The notes under the pieces were generated by a model, which did no database searches, was not told where the DNA came from, and saw only the letters and a list, made by a program, of their open reading frames with translations. A stretch of 64,000 nt of DNA from QHXQ01 sp045807745 (GTDB lineage: Bacteria; Acidobacteriota; Blastocatellia; Pyrinomonadales; Pyrinomonadaceae): NCBI GenBank assembly GCA_045807745.1, contig JBJMGT010000018.1, positions 124,001-188,000 of the forward strand, read 5' to 3'. Numbering within the stretch: the stretch's first letter is position 1; every line of letters starts with the position of its first letter. Position numbers and translations under genes: made by a program. Positions 26,636 through 35,820 of this stretch are shown piece after piece.

Positions 26636-28201
26636 TCATTCTTGGCGGCCGATGACGACGCTGCGCAGGCCCTTCTTCGTCACTGCGGCATCATTGTCCT
26701 CGAAGATGTTACCGTCGGACTGGCCCGTCTCAACGATGTGCCGCGCCAGCGCGTCGAGCCCCGGTACGGGCGAGGCCCGGTTGCTAATGAAAATGTTGCG
26801 CCGAATGCGATTATTCGCTGCATTATCCAGCACAGCGGTAGCGGTGCCGCCCGAGCCGCAACTCATACAAATATTATGCTCAACGAGGTTATTGTTCGCG
26901 CTGTAGTCTAGCTGCCAGCCCACGGCCACACGTTGGATGTAATTGTCCTTGAGCGTTACGCCCGCCGCGGTGCGCACAAGCAGACCATAGGCTTGGATAT
27001 TGTTTGCCACGGGCTGATTGAAGGGCGCACCGAGCACCCGGTTATTAGTGACCAGCACGGGGCCGTAGGGCGTGGCCCCGTTGCCGTTCTGTACGGTGAT
27101 GCCGATCAGCGCTTCGATCGGCGGCGGCGAGACGTCCGCGTTGTCAATGATATTGCCGTCAATCACGACGTTAGCACATCTATCGCCTGTATTCGGCTCT
27201 ACGTCAATGGCATTCGAGCCAGGACCGTGCGCTTGCGAGAAGCCGCGGATGGTGTTGTGCAATAGCTGCGCCCCATCTGCGTTTGTGATGGAGAGGTTCT
27301 GCGATGCCACACCCGTGAGCAGGTTGTTGCGGACGATAAAGTTCTGGGCATATTGCCATGCCATCGAGCCGCCTCCGATGTTGATGCCGATGGAATGCGT
27401 CCGCTCCAGCCAGTTTCTCTCCACCACGCAATTTTGGCAGTTACCCAAGCTGATCGCGGGCGGGGTAGAGCTGAAGTGAATGATGGTCGCCATCGCGCTT
27501 GTGCTCTGGTGGGCGGCATCGGCGAGTGTCGCGTGCGTCGCATCCGTCACGGTTGCAATCGTCGTCGCCCCGCTCCCGCCGAAGGTCACGCCCGCTGCGT
27601 AGATTGTCCAATGCCCCGTATAGTCGGTCATGGCCGAGGTAAAGAGTGGGCTGCTCGCCGTGATCGCGGTCGAGCCGTTTGTGAACCTGACCGTGCCCGT
27701 GACGGGCGCGTGCCCTTTCAGGTGACAGCCGCGGACGGCCAGATTCTGCGCGCGCGCGCCGTTCAACTGACTGCCGTTGTAGTCGGCGACGATGTTAAGC
27801 GGGCTGGAAACTGTCGTTACGCCCGTACTCTCGCTGATAGTCGAGGCCCACGAATCGCACTCCAAGGCGGAGTTGTCCTTCAGGCGAATGACGGGATTGT
27901 TGGCCGTCGAAGTCAACTGCGCCTGTTCGAGCCTGAGCGTGTGGTTGCCGGCGATGATGATGGAGGCGGCGGCCGTGCCCGGACCTGTCCAGATAATCGT
28001 GCCCTTAGTTGCACCGAGCGCTGCGTCCGCCGCGTTAATCTTCGCGCCCGCGTCCGCGCCCGGCATCTGGTTAGCCTTGATAACGCGCTCCTGCGCTGAC
28101 GGCGGCCTGCGTGCCTGCGTGTCCACGTGCGGCACAGGCGCGGCGCGGGGCACTGGTGACGACAAAAGAGCGATGCAGATTAATGCCTGCGCAAGTTTCA
28201 T
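26636..28201 (-). CDS. Secreted right-handed parallel beta-helix protein
   Basis: 521 residues with a signal peptide (MKLAQALICIALLSSPVPRA). The body has repeated strand-turn units with N-x-I/V patterns (CVVERNWLERTHSIGINIGG, FIVRNNLLTGVASQNLSITN, VTLKDNYIQRVAVGWQLD, RIRRNIFISNR), the Pbl/beta-helix pattern of pectate-lyase-like proteins. Such proteins bind, cleave or epimerise polysaccharides, and this one may act on the exported polymer. No catalytic residues can be assigned. It lies 145 bp upstream of the nucleotidyltransferase gene and is the first intact gene after the scarred region 28258-29018. Confidence 0.85.
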   Translation of the reverse strand: MKLAQALICIALLSSPVPRAAPVPHVDTQARRPPSAQERVIKANQMPGADAGAKINAADAALGATKGTIIWTGPGTAAASIIIAGNHTLRLEQAQLTSTANNPVIRLKDNSALECDSWASTISESTGVTTVSSPLNIVADYNGSQLNGARAQNLAVRGCHLKGHAPVTGTVRFTNGSTAITASSPLFTSAMTDYTGHWTIYAAGVTFGGSGATTIATVTDATHATLADAAHQSTSAMATIIHFSSTPPAISLGNCQNCVVERNWLERTHSIGINIGGGSMAWQYAQNFIVRNNLLTGVASQNLSITNADGAQLLHNTIRGFSQAHGPGSNAIDVEPNTGDRCANVVIDGNIIDNADVSPPPIEALIGITVQNGNGATPYGPVLVTNNRVLGAPFNQPVANNIQAYGLLVRTAAGVTLKDNYIQRVAVGWQLDYSANNNLVEHNICMSCGSGGTATAVLDNAANNRIRRNIFISNRASPVPGLDALARHIVETGQSDGNIFEDNDAAVTKKGLRSVVIGRQE

Positions 28202-28257
28202 CTTCAGGCCTCAAATGTCGCTTGGGGAGGGTTCGACAGCAGCGGGGGCGGCCGCGC

Positions 28258-28311
28258 TCAATCTATGAACCGCTGAAACCAGAGTTCCAGCATCAACAGC
28301 GTCCATAATTG
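28258..28311 (-). pseudogene. Remnant: last 17 codons of an asparagine synthase
   Basis: Reading the minus strand in one frame gives QLWTLLMLELWFQRFID and stop, identical to the C-terminus of the asparagine synthase at 29039-30922. Nothing else of the gene is present. It is joined directly to a piece of an RmlA-like gene (28312-28432), so the two mark the ends of a deletion. Confidence 0.85.
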
Positions 28312-28432
28312 CTGTCTGAATCGGATGATAGACCATGGGCTGAATTAAAGACGGGCAGCAAGTGTTTGTTCGTCACCGCCGTCAAGGCCTCAGCCGCGTG
28401 CCCAATCCGCCAGCCAAGACCATACCTTTCGT
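28312..28432 (-). pseudogene. Remnant: 5' end of an RmlA-like nucleotidyltransferase
   Basis: The minus strand encodes KGMVLAGGLGTRLRP, then after a one-base deletion LTAVTNKHLLPVFN, then MVYHPIQT. This matches the first 40 residues of the intact gene at 25735-26490. The start codon position reads ACG. The frame then runs into the asparagine synthase tail. Both nucleotide and protein similarity to the intact gene are visible by eye. Confidence 0.85.
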
Positions 28433-28447
28433 GTCCCCTCGGCAAAA

Positions 28448-29018
28448 TTAATTTTTAAGTGCCCAAGTCTCGATGTATGTGCCCATGCCGCCGATGTTCA
28501 CACGCTTCAATCGGCGCGCACTTGATCTCCGCGCCTGAATAACGCGCGGCATACTTGGCAAACGAACTCGACGGCTCGACGCCCACCGCCTCCCAACCTT
28601 CGGCGCACGCCAATCGCAGCAACTCGCCGCGGCCGACGCCGATGTCAAGCAGCCGGCCTCTGCCGCCGGTTAACTCCGCCGCCCCCGCCAACATGCCTTG
28701 TGCGCTCTGCCCCTTCGCATTAATGTCGTGGCATTTAAAGTAGTCGTCGGCCGCGACGCCGTAACGTTGTTCCAGCCCGCCGACCGGCACGGGCATCGGA
28801 TCGAGAAACACCAGCCCGCATTTGCCGCAACGCCAGCTGTCGCACGCAACACCTAGTCCCGCGCGATGCGCTGCGCCGCCGCGCCGGCCGATGAAGCGCG
28901 TCGGCTTCACCTCGCAGACCGGACAGACTTGCGCCACCCAATGGTACTGCTCGCGTCCGCCCTGTGTCTGTGGCGCGGAAGATGAACTCGCCATGACGAG
29001 CCCTTTCATGAAATTCAT
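28448..29018 (-). pseudogene. Truncated SAM methyltransferase, internal deletion with frameshift
   Basis: The open frame ends at 28455 after 187 residues. It holds a zinc-ribbon-like CPVC...CGKCGLVF region and methyltransferase motif I, RLLDIGVGRGELLRL (about 130-145). It stops soon after motif II, where a family member should continue for 100 or more residues. In the +1 frame the sequence ends VNIGGMGTYIETWALKN and stop (28448-28450), which looks like a methyltransferase C-terminus. The simplest reading is a large internal deletion joining the two ends. It starts 20 bp after the asparagine synthase stop. Confidence 0.7.
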
Positions 29019-29038
29019 CCGCCGAACTTTTGACCAGC

Positions 29039-30922
29039 TTAATCAATGAATCGTTGAAACCACAACTCAAGCATCAGCAGCGTCCACAACTGAGGCGCGT
29101 GATCTTTCTGGCCCGCCGTGTGTTCGGCAACGAGCCGCGCGATCTGTTCAGGTTTGAAGAGGCCGCGCCGTAGGCTGCGCGCCGAGAGCAACGTCTCGCG
29201 CAGGAAGCCTTGCAGATTCCCGCGCAGCCAGTGTGTGATCGGGACGCCGAAGCCCATCTTGCGCCGGTTGAGATTCTCGGCGGGCAGGAGCTTGCGCAGC
29301 ACGCGCTTCAACAGATACTTCGTCGTCAAGCCCCGCAGCTTGTACTGCTCCGGCAGAGAAGCGGCGAACTCGATGACGTGATGATCGAGGAATGGTGAGC
29401 GCGCTTCGAGCGAGACGGCCATCGTGGCGATGTCAACCTTAACGAGCAGATCGTTTGGTAGATACGTCATCGTGTCGGTCATCAGCGCCGCGTCCACGAC
29501 GCCTGCGCCGTTGACGCTGGCAAACCACGGCGCGAGCAAAGCGGCCGGGTCGTGCCCGTTCAGTTGCTGGCGGAAATCGTCCGCGTACAGTTCAGCCTTC
29601 GCGCCGCGATCCAGCACGCTCACCCAACGCATGTAACGCTCGACCGTCGGCAGCGCCGCCGCGTGCAGGAATCGTTTCAGATCGCGCATGCGGCTGCGGC
29701 GCAACTCTGAAGTCGGGTACAGGCTGATCGCCTGTTCGATCACACGCTCGCGCAGCAGACCGGGCAGTCGCCGGTAGCGCTCGGCCAAGCGCATCGCCGC
29801 GTACCGCTCGTAACCCGCGAAGCATTCGTCGCCGCCGTCGCCATTGAGCGCGACCGTTACGTGCCGGCGCGTCTCGCGCGCGACGTAGTAGGTCGGGATC
29901 GCGGACGAGTCGGCGTAAGGCTCGCCGTAATGCTCGACGAGCGTGGGCAGGACTTCGAGCGCGTCGGGGCGGACGATGAACTCGTGATGATCAGCGCCGA
30001 CGTGCTCGGCGATGCGGCGCGCGTGGTGTAGCTCCGAGAAGTCCTGCTCCTCGAAGCCGATGGAGAAGGTCTTGACCGGCGTGCTCGACGCTTCGCTCAT
30101 CAGCGCGACGACCGTGCTCGAATCGATCCCGCCAGACAGGAACGCGCCGAGCGGCACTTCCGACATCAGACGCACGCGCACGGCCTCGCGCAGCAACTCG
30201 ACCGCGCGCTCGCCCGCCTCTTCTTCGGTCAGCTTCGTCTTCTTCGTAAAGTCGGGCTGCCAGTAGCGTTCGAGTTTGATCTCGCCCGCGCGCGTGAAGC
30301 GTAGAGAGTGGCCCGGCTCAAGTTTTTTGATCTGCCGGTAGGCGGTCAGCGGCGCGGGCACGCACATGAATGAGAGGTAATGATGAATGGCTTCGGGCAG
30401 CACCTCGCGCCCGATGTCCGGGTGCAACAGGAGCGCGCTGAACTCCGAGCCGAAGATTAGTTGATTGTTGACGTGCGCGTAGAGCAGCGGTTTTTTGCCG
30501 ACGCGGTCGCGGGCGAGGAACAGTTCCTCTTTGTGTTCGTCCCAGATGGCGAAGGCGAACATGCCGCGCAAATGTTTGGGACAGTCCGCGCCATACTGCT
30601 CGTAGGCATGCAGGATCGCTTCGGTGTCGCTGTCTGTGTAGAACTCGTGGCCGAGCTTTTCGAGTCGTGCGCGCAGTTCTTTGTAGTTATAGATTTCGCC
30701 GTTGAAGACGATCCACGCCGAGCGCTCCTCGTTGTGGATGGGCTGTTGCCCGCCGGCCAGATCGATGATGGCGAGGCGGCGCATGGCGAGACCTGCGCGC
30801 CCCTTGAGGTAGCGGCCCTCCTCGTCCGGCCCGCGATGACGGATCGCGTCGCACATGCGCTGCAATAGCTCCGCGTCCACCGCGCGGTCGCCGCCGCGCA
30901 CCATGCCTACGATGCCACACAT
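29039..30922 (-). CDS. asnB: Asparagine synthase (glutamine-hydrolysing)
   Basis: 627 residues, intact. It begins MCGIVGMV (Cys2 nucleophile), with RHRGPDEEG, FNGEIYNY and IARDRVGKK-type blocks (LARDRVGKKPLLY). The synthetase domain has LSGGIDSSTVVALM near residue 265, NGDGGDECFAGYERY and SLEARSPFLDHH. Function is as for the family: glutamine-dependent amidation of an adenylated carboxylate, acceptor unknown here. It begins 4 bp after the GT39-like gene at 30926 ends. A fragment of a close paralogue's 3' end persists at 28258. Confidence 0.94.
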   Translation of the reverse strand: MCGIVGMVRGGDRAVDAELLQRMCDAIRHRGPDEEGRYLKGRAGLAMRRLAIIDLAGGQQPIHNEERSAWIVFNGEIYNYKELRARLEKLGHEFYTDSDTEAILHAYEQYGADCPKHLRGMFAFAIWDEHKEELFLARDRVGKKPLLYAHVNNQLIFGSEFSALLLHPDIGREVLPEAIHHYLSFMCVPAPLTAYRQIKKLEPGHSLRFTRAGEIKLERYWQPDFTKKTKLTEEEAGERAVELLREAVRVRLMSEVPLGAFLSGGIDSSTVVALMSEASSTPVKTFSIGFEEQDFSELHHARRIAEHVGADHHEFIVRPDALEVLPTLVEHYGEPYADSSAIPTYYVARETRRHVTVALNGDGGDECFAGYERYAAMRLAERYRRLPGLLRERVIEQAISLYPTSELRRSRMRDLKRFLHAAALPTVERYMRWVSVLDRGAKAELYADDFRQQLNGHDPAALLAPWFASVNGAGVVDAALMTDTMTYLPNDLLVKVDIATMAVSLEARSPFLDHHVIEFAASLPEQYKLRGLTTKYLLKRVLRKLLPAENLNRRKMGFGVPITHWLRGNLQGFLRETLLSARSLRRGLFKPEQIARLVAEHTAGQKDHAPQLWTLLMLELWFQRFID

Positions 30923-30925
30923 AAC

Positions 30926-32302
30926 TTAAACATTCTGCGGCGCACGATCTGCCGCGCCCACCGCCACCTGCGGCCGCGCCTCACTCCGCTGTTGCCGGGC
31001 AGCGAGTTGCTGTGCCGCGCGCTCATCGCGGCGCTCCTTCAACAACACATAGCCGACCGCCACAAACATGAAATAGAAGATCAGCAACTGTGCCCGCTGT
31101 CGGTACGCTGTGCCTACGTTCCCTTGAAAGATCGAATAGGCCAACGTCAGCAGCACCGTGAACGTCACGATCGGCAGCGCCTTGCGCAAACGATAGCGCA
31201 AGGTAAACCATAGCCCCAGCACGAGCAGCGGGAAACAACTCCACCAGACGAGCATCTCCGGCAAGGTGATCGACTGCCGCAGGTTGGCTAGTTGCCAGGG
31301 AAAGGGCGCGAACAACAGATAGACTAAGCCCAGTGGGATGGCGCTCAAAGCGCCCTCGGTCGTCGATACGTCCACGTCCTTGGCGAAGCCGGACTCGGCG
31401 CTCTGCGTTTGATCAAGCCGCGCGAGTTGCACTCTTTCGAGGTTGCCGAACGTCTCATACTGCGTGGTCGCGCGCTTCAGGACGCCGAACTGCACGAGTG
31501 CCAGCCCGACGCAGACGATGATGATCATCTGTTGCACGAAACCGCGCGGCGTCATCCGCCGCTGGCCGATGATGAAAGTCCCGCCGCATGCCAGCACCAC
31601 CATGTAGAAGATGTAGAAGCGCAGGCTCAGCAAGCCCACCAGCGCGCCGATCAGCAGCGCGAAATATCTGACACTCAGCTTCTCGCTCAGCCGCAACGTG
31701 GCCAGCATCGCCAGCGCCAACAGGAAGATGATCGGCGCGTCTTTCAACCCTTGCGACGACCAGAGGATGAGTGAGGGGAAGAAGGCGATCAGCAATGCGG
31801 TTGTACGCGCCACCCGCCGGTTCTCGAAAATCTGTTGCGCGCAGAGGTAGAGCGGTAGGATGGTTAGTGCGCCGAGTACTGCGTTGACGAACTGGACTGC
31901 CAGCGGGTTGCGCCCGACGAGCGCGTAGATCGCGGCGACCAGATAAGGCATGCCGTAGAAGTTCTGCGCGGCCTGCGTCCGCATGATCACTTCGTAACGC
32001 ACCTCGCCGCGCCAGACTTTCAACATTGTATCGCCGAGGCTGTCGTAAGTCAGTGCATCGCCGCCGAAAAACTGTTGGAGGTGGAACATGAAGGTACACG
32101 TGCCGAGCACCACGCGGAGCAGGAGCGCGGCGGCGAACAATTGCGACAGGAAGTTGCGATCAACCCCGGCGCGCGAGATCGCCAACAGTGCCAGCGTCGC
32201 TAGCACCGCGCACAGCAGGACGGCCGCCGCGCCGTAGCCCGGCACAAGAAAGATAATCGCGGCGCAGAGGGCCAGCGCTGTTGCTCCCAGCAGACCGTTC
32301 AT
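30926..32302 (-). CDS. GT39/ArnT-like polytopic membrane protein, copy 1
   Basis: 458 residues with about 11 membrane segments. LQQFFGGDALTYDSLGD has the acidic loop expected after the first helices of GT-C transferases. FVNAVLGALTILPLYLCAQ and FFPSLILWSSQGLKDAPIIF match the dolichyl-phosphate-mannose mannosyltransferase-like region. It would use a polyprenyl-phosphate sugar outside the membrane. The cytoplasmic C-terminus is Arg/Gln/Ala-rich. It is a tandem duplicate of the gene at 32478; the 3' halves share long, nearly identical DNA blocks. The family call is by pattern. Confidence 0.72.
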   Translation of the reverse strand: MNGLLGATALALCAAIIFLVPGYGAAAVLLCAVLATLALLAISRAGVDRNFLSQLFAAALLLRVVLGTCTFMFHLQQFFGGDALTYDSLGDTMLKVWRGEVRYEVIMRTQAAQNFYGMPYLVAAIYALVGRNPLAVQFVNAVLGALTILPLYLCAQQIFENRRVARTTALLIAFFPSLILWSSQGLKDAPIIFLLALAMLATLRLSEKLSVRYFALLIGALVGLLSLRFYIFYMVVLACGGTFIIGQRRMTPRGFVQQMIIIVCVGLALVQFGVLKRATTQYETFGNLERVQLARLDQTQSAESGFAKDVDVSTTEGALSAIPLGLVYLLFAPFPWQLANLRQSITLPEMLVWWSCFPLLVLGLWFTLRYRLRKALPIVTFTVLLTLAYSIFQGNVGTAYRQRAQLLIFYFMFVAVGYVLLKERRDERAAQQLAARQQRSEARPQVAVGAADRAPQNV

Positions 32303-32477
32303 GAATTTTACCGGATCAAGCTTGGCTTACGTGATGATAGATGCGACTCCGGCCGTTAAAGCCTGCGCCGGGCACGTCGCCTCGGCGACAGGCCCCCGCG
32401 TAGGATTGCCCTGCGCGCCGCGTGCGGCGACCACCGCGCCCGCGCCGCGCCGCAGACTGCGATAGGCGCGCACTATC
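32303..32477. other. Spacer between the two GT39-like copies
   Basis: 175 GC-rich bases. The +1 frame after the upstream gene's stop stays open for about 50 codons (EIVRAYRSLRRG onward) to 32327, which might be an old longer C-terminus or chance. No ribosome site beyond the one for 32302 and no terminator were seen. Confidence 0.4.
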
Positions 32478-33899
32478 TCAAAAACCCAGACCCTTCTGCA
32501 AGTCGTCGGCGATCTTTTCCAATTCGTGCTCCTTCTCGCGCCGCCACTGCTCGTAGCGGCGTTGCGCCGCAACCTCCTCCTGCGCCGCTTGCCGGGCGGC
32601 GAGTTGCTGTGCCGCGCGCTCATCGCGGCGCTCCTTCAACAACACATAGCCGACCGCCACAAACATGAAATAGAAGATCAGCAACTGTGCCCGCTGTCGG
32701 TACGCCGTCCCAACGTTGCCTTGAAAGATCGAATACGCCAACGTCAGCATCACCGTGAACAATAAGATAGGCAGCGCCTGCCGCAGCCGGTACTTCAACG
32801 TAAACCACAAGCCCAAGACCAGTAACGGAAAACAACTCCACCAGACGAGCATCTCCGGCAAGGTGATCGACTGCCGCAGGTTGGCTAGTTGCCAGGGAAA
32901 GGGCGCGAACAACAGATAGACCAGGCCTAAGGGAATAGCCGTTAACGCGCCGCCGGTCGTCGAGACATCCACATCTTTGGCAAAGCCGGACTCGGCGCTC
33001 TGGGTCTGGTCGAGCCGCGAGCGCTGGACACTTCCGAGGCTGCCGTAGTTTTCGTACTGCGCGCTCGCCGTGCGCAACACCCCCAAGTAGGTCAGCGTCA
33101 GACCGATGCTGACGACGATCACCATCTGGCGCGCCAGACTCTGCGCCGTGAGTTGCCGCATGCCGATGATGAACGCGCCGCCGGTGGCGATGATCATCAT
33201 GTAGAAGATGTAGAAACGCAGGCTCAACAGACCGGCCAGCGCGCCGAGCAGCACAACGAAATACCGGACGCTCAACTGCTCGCCCAGCCGCAAGGTCGCC
33301 AGCATCGCCACCGCCAACAGAAAGACGATGGGGCCGTCCTTCAGCCCCTGCGCCGACCAGAGAATGAGCGACGGGAAGAGCGCGACCAGCAGCCCCGTCA
33401 GGCGCGCGACCTGTTGATTGTTGAAGATGTGCCGCGCGCAGAGATAGATGGCGGGCGCTGTGGCCGCGCCCATGATCGCGTTCGTGAACTGCACCGCCAA
33501 CGGGTTGTGCCCGACCAGACTATAGACGGCCCCGATGTAGTAGGGCATGCCCCAAAAAGTATCAATCGCGGCCGCCAGCACCTCTTTGTAGCGCAACTCG
33601 CCTTGCCAGACGCGCCACATGGCGAAGCCCTGCACGTCATAAGCGAGCGCATCGCCGCCGAAGAACAATTGCATGTCGAAGGCGAAGATCAGCGTGCCGA
33701 CGATGATGCGGATGAGCAGTGCGCCAACGAACAGGTGCAGGAGGAATTGGCGTTCGGGCCCGCCGACCCGGCGGATCGCCAGCCCCGTGCCGATGGCAAG
33801 GGCGGCGCAGAGCAGCAGGGCCGGCGCGCCGCTGCCGGGCGCGAGCAACAGCACCGTCACCACCACCGCCAGCGATAAGCCAATCAACAGACCCTGCAT
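32478..33899 (-). CDS. GT39/ArnT-like polytopic membrane protein, copy 2
   Basis: 473 residues, about 11 membrane segments. It shares the FFGGDALAYDVQGF acidic loop, LAVQFTNAIMGAATAPAIY, LFPSLILWSAQGLKDGPIVF and GNVGTAYRQRAQLLIFYFMF with copy 1. The C-terminus has an added charged, probably coiled-coil tail (RRYEQWRREKEHELEKIADD). The ATG at 33899 (MQGLLIGLSL) is preferred because it lines up with the start of copy 1; a TTG at 33953 gives 18 extra residues. Probable role: sugar transfer from a polyprenyl carrier on the periplasmic side. Confidence 0.72.
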   Translation of the reverse strand: MQGLLIGLSLAVVVTVLLLAPGSGAPALLLCAALAIGTGLAIRRVGGPERQFLLHLFVGALLIRIIVGTLIFAFDMQLFFGGDALAYDVQGFAMWRVWQGELRYKEVLAAAIDTFWGMPYYIGAVYSLVGHNPLAVQFTNAIMGAATAPAIYLCARHIFNNQQVARLTGLLVALFPSLILWSAQGLKDGPIVFLLAVAMLATLRLGEQLSVRYFVVLLGALAGLLSLRFYIFYMMIIATGGAFIIGMRQLTAQSLARQMVIVVSIGLTLTYLGVLRTASAQYENYGSLGSVQRSRLDQTQSAESGFAKDVDVSTTGGALTAIPLGLVYLLFAPFPWQLANLRQSITLPEMLVWWSCFPLLVLGLWFTLKYRLRQALPILLFTVMLTLAYSIFQGNVGTAYRQRAQLLIFYFMFVAVGYVLLKERRDERAAQQLAARQAAQEEVAAQRRYEQWRREKEHELEKIADDLQKGLGF

Positions 33900-33986
33900 A
33901 CTCTTCGCCCCGCTCGCAGGCCGAACGACCAATTGCGCCGCCGGAAAACTCAAGCCGATGACAACGGCCCGTGCGCCTGCCCACAG

Positions 33987-35699
33987 TCAGGTCACCGAGC
34001 GCAACACGAGGTTGTTCTCCAACACAAGGCCGTCGAAGTTCGCGCCCTGAAAAGTTTTGATCGCGTCCTGCGGGCTACACACAATCGGCTCTTGAATGTT
34101 GAACGAGGTGTTCAAGAGCATGGGCACGCCGGTCAACCGCTCGAACTCGTGAATCAACTGCCAGTAGCGCGGATTAACTGCGCGGCTCACCGTCTGCGGG
34201 CGCGCCGTGCCGTCCACGTGCACAACCGCGGGGATCGCGGCGCGCTGCTCTTCACGCACGTGCAAGACCGTGATCATGAACGGGTCATAATGCGGATGAC
34301 CGAATAAGCTTTCGGCGGCCTCGGCCAACATCGATGGCGCGAGCGGCCGAAACCACTCGCGCAGTTTGACCTTCTTGTTCAATAGCTCGCGCATGTCGGC
34401 GCGGCGTGGGTCGGCGATGAAACTGCGGTTGCCGAGCGCGCGCGGGCCGAACTCCATGCGTCCTTGAAACCAACCGAGGATCGCGCCGTCCGCCAAGAGC
34501 CGCGCGACGCGGGGCAACAACTCTTCATCGGGCAGCGTCTCAAATTTCAGCCCGGCCGCGCTAAGGGCCGCTGCACACTGCTCCGACGTGAAACCGGGGC
34601 CGTAGTAAGCGTGCTCCATGCGAAACCTGCGGGGCTGTTTAAGACGCGAGTGCCAGACCAGCAGGGCCGCGCCGAGCGAGCAGCCCGCGTCGCCCGAGGC
34701 CGGTTGGATGAAGTAGCGCTTGAACGGCGACTCGGTCATGATGCGCCCGTTCATCACCGAGTTGTACGCGACGCCGCCCGCCATGCACAGGTTCTCCGCG
34801 CCCGTCCGCTCGTGCAGCCCTTGCAACAGATGGAGCGCCGTGTCCTCTAAAACTTTCTGCGCGCTCGCGGCGATGTTCCAGTGATGTTGCGTTAGCTCCT
34901 CGCCCGGTTTGCGCGCTGGCCCCAACTCTTTCGTGATCGCGTCGCCGAACTGATAGTGCTTGGCGAGATGATGGTCGAGCACGCGGATGTCGAAATGGAA
35001 ATCATGGTGGCCGTTAGCGACCAACACACGCCGCGCTAAGAAGTCGTAATACTCCGGCTGCCCATAGGCGGCCAGCCCCATCACCTTCCACTCATCGCCC
35101 TCGAACATGTCGAAGCCGATAAAGTTGGTGACGGCGGAATAGAACTGCCCCAGTGAGTGCGGCAGCTTGATGCGCTTTAGGACGCGTATGCGTTTGTCCT
35201 CGCCTTCGGAGAAGAGCGTGGTCGTGTCCTCACCCGTGCCGTCCCACGTCATGATCGCGGCGCGCTCGAAACCGGAGACGAAGAAGGCGCTGGCGGCGTG
35301 ACACTGATGATGCTCAAGAAAATGAAACTTGAAGTCGCTCGCGCCGAAGTGGTCGCGGATGCGGCGTGGGTGTTTGAGCATGCCGAGGTAATTCTCGCCG
35401 ACCTGTGTCACACCGCGATCCACGCGCGCCTTGAACATGGCCCGCGAGATGAGACCCGACTTAATTGCTTGCATTGCTTTGTGGCGCAAAATCCACGGCT
35501 TCCAGTAAAGCCCGATGTGCGCCACGTCCTTGATCGTGATGCTGGCTTCGTCGAGGCAATACTGCATCGCCTCGTAAGGGAAGCCGCTGTGGTGCTTACG
35601 GCGCGAGAAGCGTTCCTCTTCGGCCGCGGCGACAATCTCGCCGTCATGGATGAGCGTCGCCGCCGAATCGCCGAGCGTGGTCAAACCTAGAATGTACAT
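33987..35699 (-). CDS. Carbamoyltransferase (NodU/CmcH family)
   Basis: About 570 residues. The N-terminal ASKHA-like domain starts YILGLTTLGDSAATLIHDG with EEERFSRRKHHSGFP. The metal-binding HHQCHAASAFF follows near residue 130, then WDGTGED and MAGGVAYNSVMNGR. The C-terminal domain has FQGRMEFGPRALGNRSFIADP and NTSFN. The family transfers carbamoyl from carbamoyl-phosphate via carbamoyl-adenylate to hydroxyls of sugars or antibiotics. Here it probably decorates the glycan. ATG at 35699 is used; a TTG 15 bases upstream is the alternative. A second carbamoyltransferase is at 42214. Confidence 0.92.
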   Translation of the reverse strand: MYILGLTTLGDSAATLIHDGEIVAAAEEERFSRRKHHSGFPYEAMQYCLDEASITIKDVAHIGLYWKPWILRHKAMQAIKSGLISRAMFKARVDRGVTQVGENYLGMLKHPRRIRDHFGASDFKFHFLEHHQCHAASAFFVSGFERAAIMTWDGTGEDTTTLFSEGEDKRIRVLKRIKLPHSLGQFYSAVTNFIGFDMFEGDEWKVMGLAAYGQPEYYDFLARRVLVANGHHDFHFDIRVLDHHLAKHYQFGDAITKELGPARKPGEELTQHHWNIAASAQKVLEDTALHLLQGLHERTGAENLCMAGGVAYNSVMNGRIMTESPFKRYFIQPASGDAGCSLGAALLVWHSRLKQPRRFRMEHAYYGPGFTSEQCAAALSAAGLKFETLPDEELLPRVARLLADGAILGWFQGRMEFGPRALGNRSFIADPRRADMRELLNKKVKLREWFRPLAPSMLAEAAESLFGHPHYDPFMITVLHVREEQRAAIPAVVHVDGTARPQTVSRAVNPRYWQLIHEFERLTGVPMLLNTSFNIQEPIVCSPQDAIKTFQGANFDGLVLENNLVLRSVT

Positions 35700-35820
35700 A
35701 GATTGGTCAAACAAAACGGGCCCGCAAATTTCTGCGCCGCGCCCTTACCCACAAGACGCGCGCCCCGCGGCCCAGATGGCTTGTGATAGCAAGTTAAGCT
35801 ACCAAAAAAAGTAGCAGAAG

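Noticed and set aside
27353..28099. Plus-strand open frame opposite the beta-helix gene
   Set aside because: Antisense composition without motifs; the minus-strand gene has a signal peptide and regular repeats.
32327..32477. Frameshifted extension of the GT39-like copy 2
   Set aside because: Open for about 50 codons, but no similarity to the C-terminus of copy 1 and no motif; kept only as a note on the spacer.
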